Part shown: positions 6,741 through 8,455 of the stretch, piece after piece
How positions within the stretch are numbered: the stretch's first letter is position 1
Layout of the letters: every line of letters starts with the position of its first letter
Source of the DNA: Bacillota bacterium
GTDB taxonomy: Bacteria; Bacillota; Limnochordia; Darwinibacteriales; Darwinibacteriaceae
Length of the DNA: 8,455 nucleotides
Assembly: GCA_012799115.1 (NCBI GenBank)
Contig: JAAZLY010000311.1
Span: 1-8,455, forward strand
Direction of reading: 5' to 3'
Position numbers and translations under genes: made by a program
The notes under the pieces: generated by a model
Database searches by the model: none
What the model saw: the letters and a program-made list of their open reading frames with translations, nothing else
What the model was told of the DNA's origin: nothing

Positions 6741-6741
6741 C

Positions 6742-6780
6742 AGCAATCCAGAGGGCAATGCGTCTCTAGCTGGGCTTTTA
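6742..6780 (+). terminator. Possible weak terminator after the small gene
   Basis: AGC-CCAG-AGGG, loop CAATGCGT, CTCT-ag-CTGG-GCT can form an imperfect stem of about 11 pairs with a three-base and a two-base bulge, followed by TTTTA. It would release a plus-strand transcript of roughly 160 bases starting near 6622. The T tract is short and the stem is interrupted, so this is tentative. Confidence 0.3.
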
Positions 6781-6787
6781 CCATGAG

Positions 6788-6831
6788 TTATGCACAGTAT
6801 CCACAACCTCTGTGGATAACTTTGTGGATAC
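6788..6831. promoter_or_regulatory. Cluster of four DnaA-box-like 9-mers
   Basis: Two forward boxes abut each other: TTATGCACA (6788-6796) and GTATCCACA (6797-6805). After a five-base gap come two reverse boxes: TGTGGATAA (6811-6819, the exact complement of the consensus TTATCCACA) and TGTGGATAC (6823-6831, complement of GTATCCACA). The inner pair forms a TATCCACA/TGTGGATA inverted repeat. One box is perfect, the others differ by one base. The cluster ends exactly where the TPR gene's stop codon begins. No dnaA, dnaN or strongly AT-rich unwinding element is in the window, so a DnaA-titrating or regulatory cluster seems likelier than a replication origin. Confidence 0.7.
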
Positions 6832-7359
6832 TTAGCGATTCAACAGGTAGAAGATGACGAACACCGCAACAATTAGGATCGCAAGGCCGATGCGGACAAC
6901 TCTTCTACTCTCTGGATCTCTTCTGGTATCATCGCGAAGTCTGTTCCGTTCTGACCTAGTGGCTTGTTTCATCAAATCAACGCCGCGACCAATATCTCCA
7001 CCCTTTCTGTACAAGACCCCAAGGTTATGCATGGCAGTCGGGTTACCTGGATCAAGGGCCAAGGCACGCTCATAGGATGCTTTGGCCCGATCTATCCAAT
7101 CACGCTCGGCATAGATATTTCCCAAGTTGGAATGGGCCGAAGCCAACTGGTCGTCCAGGGTCACGGCTTGACTAAAGCAGTCTTCGGCTTGGCGCAAATC
7201 ACCCCGACGGGCGAAGATTACTCCGAGCTTGTTAAAAGCACGGGCATGCTCTGGATCCATCTCGATCACCTTGCGTAGACCTTCTTCCGCCTCATCGAGC
7301 CTCCAGGCCTCCAAATGAGCTAATGCCTCTTCATACAATTTGTCGACTTCGGGTGTCAT
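6832..7359 (-). CDS. Tail-anchored TPR repeat protein
   Basis: A 175-residue protein with about four tetratricopeptide repeats followed by a C-terminal membrane anchor. Repeats lie at about 5-36, 39-70 (ARAFNKLGVIFARRGDLRQA), 73-104 (ASAHSNLGNIYAERDWIDRA) and 107-131 (PTAMHNLGVLYRKGGDIGRG), each with the usual Gly8/Ala20 pattern. A basic stretch (SERNRLRDDTRRDPESRR) precedes one hydrophobic helix at 154-172 and the final NR, so the repeats should face the cytoplasm. TPR domains bind other proteins; the partner is unknown. The ATG at 7359 is chosen because GAAGGTGG lies about seven bases upstream; the frame is open to 7473, but that start would overlap the permease gene and adds unrelated sequence. 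It has a predicted promoter of its own and lies 71 bases after the permease. Confidence 0.85.
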   Translation of the reverse strand: MTPEVDKLYEEALAHLEAWRLDEAEEGLRKVIEMDPEHARAFNKLGVIFARRGDLRQAEDCFSQAVTLDDQLASAHSNLGNIYAERDWIDRAKASYERALALDPGNPTAMHNLGVLYRKGGDIGRGVDLMKQATRSERNRLRDDTRRDPESRRVVRIGLAILIVAVFVIFYLLNR

Positions 7360-7390
7360 AAGGCCACCACCTTCGCTTCTAAGTGCTTCC

Positions 7391-7420
7391 ATTATACCTA
7401 AGAATGGAGTAAAACGCCAA
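7391..7420 (-). promoter_or_regulatory. Predicted promoter for the TPR gene
   Basis: On the minus strand TTGGCG (7420-7415, four of six matches) is followed after 18 bases by a perfect TATAAT (7396-7391). Transcription would begin near 7384, about 25 bases before the TPR start, leaving room for its GAAGGTGG site. It lies in the 71-base gap after the permease stop, so the TPR gene need not depend on the permease transcript. Confidence 0.5.
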
Positions 7421-7430
7421 CCCGGCAGAG

Positions 7431-8429
7431 TCAACTTCGAACAGTTGTTCGTAATAATCCTGCTAGTGTCCAAAGGGCTGCAAGGCCAAGGATTGGGTAG
7501 GCAAACCTCACCAGATTACCAAAGCCGAGGGAGGATAAGACAAGGGCTAAAGAAACAGAGATGAGATTGGCCTTCTTCCAGGTGAAGTTGGGCAAGTTGC
7601 TGACCCTACTCACGAGAGCCAAGGAATTGGTTAGGGACGTGGAATACATGGCCCCACACAACATGACTTGGTAGATCCCCAGGGCCAAGCTACCTTTGGA
7701 TCTAGCCAGATTCTCCAGGGGGAGAGCAGAGTGAAGCACCTCTGGAGGAAGCGTGGAAAGGGCCAAAAACAGCAAAACCATACAGACTCCTAGGATTAAG
7801 TTGGACACTAAGGCCACCGTCCAACGGTCTCTTGCTGTTCTAAGGTAGCCACTGACGCTCGCCAAGAGTGCCATAGAAAAACCCAGATTGTAAGAAGCAT
7901 AGAGGGTTCCCCCCTCGAGCGCCGACCAAGTTCTGTATACCGGTAACTGAATGCCAACCGTAAATAGGTGTTGGATGGCTATGGTACAGAGAAGGAGCAC
8001 AAGGAGGGGTGCCAGATAGGTGCTAGCCCTACCTACACCTATGGCTCCTCTTTGAATCGTAATGAAAATCAGCAAAGTGCTTCCTATCCGTAGGGCGAGG
8101 CTGAGGAGAAGGGAATCCCCAAGGGCCCCCATACCTGCTACCATGACACTGGTACCAATGAGAAGAAAAACAGTATAGAGCCAGTCAAAGAATGTAGCAA
8201 ATCCCTGGTCAAGGTGATTGAAGAGATCCCTATAGGAGCTTGTTTCCCGCTGGGCAGACAACTTCAAGACAAGTGTAGTTCCTAGTGTTAGAAGGGCGGT
8301 GGCCCAGGCGATGCCCATCAAGCCGGAACGCCCATACTTGACAAAGAAAACGACGAGCTCCTGCCCCGAAGCAAAGCCCGCCCCAATGAGCCCGGCGACA
8401 TATAGTGCAGCAATTGACCACTGACCCAT
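7431..8429 (-). CDS. YkvI-like integral membrane transporter
   Basis: A 332-residue protein with about ten hydrophobic helices (roughly 5-27, 36-56, 80-102, 106-124, 137-157, 177-193, 205-226, 247-268, 286-302, 306-326). The first helix carries GAGFASGQE (16-24), the hallmark of the YkvI group of the LeuT-fold APC superfamily in Bacillota, where a broken first helix forms part of the substrate site. LYASYNLGFSMALL (176-189) is another family-like segment. The substrate is unknown; related transporters carry amino acids or similar small solutes with ions. The length fits the family (about 330-370). The ATG at 8429 has an unusually long ribosome site, AAGGGGGGTGAT, ending a few bases upstream. 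Any promoter lies beyond the right edge. The neighbouring TPR gene on the same strand gives no clear clue to function. Confidence 0.85.
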   Translation of the reverse strand: MGQWSIAALYVAGLIGAGFASGQELVVFFVKYGRSGLMGIAWATALLTLGTTLVLKLSAQRETSSYRDLFNHLDQGFATFFDWLYTVFLLIGTSVMVAGMGALGDSLLLSLALRIGSTLLIFITIQRGAIGVGRASTYLAPLLVLLLCTIAIQHLFTVGIQLPVYRTWSALEGGTLYASYNLGFSMALLASVSGYLRTARDRWTVALVSNLILGVCMVLLFLALSTLPPEVLHSALPLENLARSKGSLALGIYQVMLCGAMYSTSLTNSLALVSRVSNLPNFTWKKANLISVSLALVLSSLGFGNLVRFAYPILGLAALWTLAGLLRTTVRS

Positions 8430-8455
8430 GCCATCACCCCCCTTAAACCTATTCG

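Noticed and set aside
6788..6831. Chromosomal replication origin
   Set aside because: No dnaA or dnaN, no clear AT-rich unwinding region, and the flanks are metabolic and transporter genes. DnaA boxes alone do not make an origin.
7360..7473. Longer N-terminus for the TPR protein
   Set aside because: It would overlap the permease gene end and contain the predicted -10 and the ribosome binding site for the ATG at 7359; the extra residues do not fit a TPR.

Overview
The window looks like chromosomal DNA of a low-to-mid GC Bacillota bacterium (Clostridia- or Limnochordia-like); this is inferred from gene content, with no species match claimed. The pointers are a glycine decarboxylase P-protein split into two subunits, a DUF951 protein, a two-P-loop ATPase of the PRK06851 type, a YkvI-like permease, a PrsA-like foldase, and purine-rich Shine-Dalgarno sites (AAGGAGG or AAGGGGG type) before nearly every gene. 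I see no phage, transposon, CRISPR or RNA gene.

Left part (1-2189): a partial ATPase gene runs off the left edge on the minus strand. A 54-residue DUF951 protein lies just upstream of it on the same strand. Divergent from these is a secreted parvulin-type peptidyl-prolyl isomerase on the plus strand, ending in a good intrinsic terminator.

Middle (2190-6507): a compact minus-strand operon, gcvT-gcvH-gcvPA-gcvPB, encodes the T protein, the H protein and both halves of the P protein of the glycine cleavage system. The L protein (dihydrolipoyl dehydrogenase) and lipoate enzymes are not in the window. The genes are tightly coupled: 54, 2 and -4 bases separate them. gcvT most likely starts at a TTG codon, and its leader has no recognisable glycine riboswitch.

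Intergenic region 6508-6831 is the most unusual part. It holds two overlapping divergent promoters, a 10-bp palindrome, an apparent 28-residue strongly basic small protein gene with its own ribosome binding site and a possible terminator, and then four DnaA-box-like 9-mers packed into 44 bases in a ++/-- arrangement.

Right part (6832-8455): on the minus strand, a tail-anchored TPR protein lies downstream of a ten-helix YkvI-like transporter. The TPR gene appears to have its own promoter.

No elaborate new system is evident. The best candidates for something undescribed are the small basic protein and the neighbouring DnaA-box cluster.
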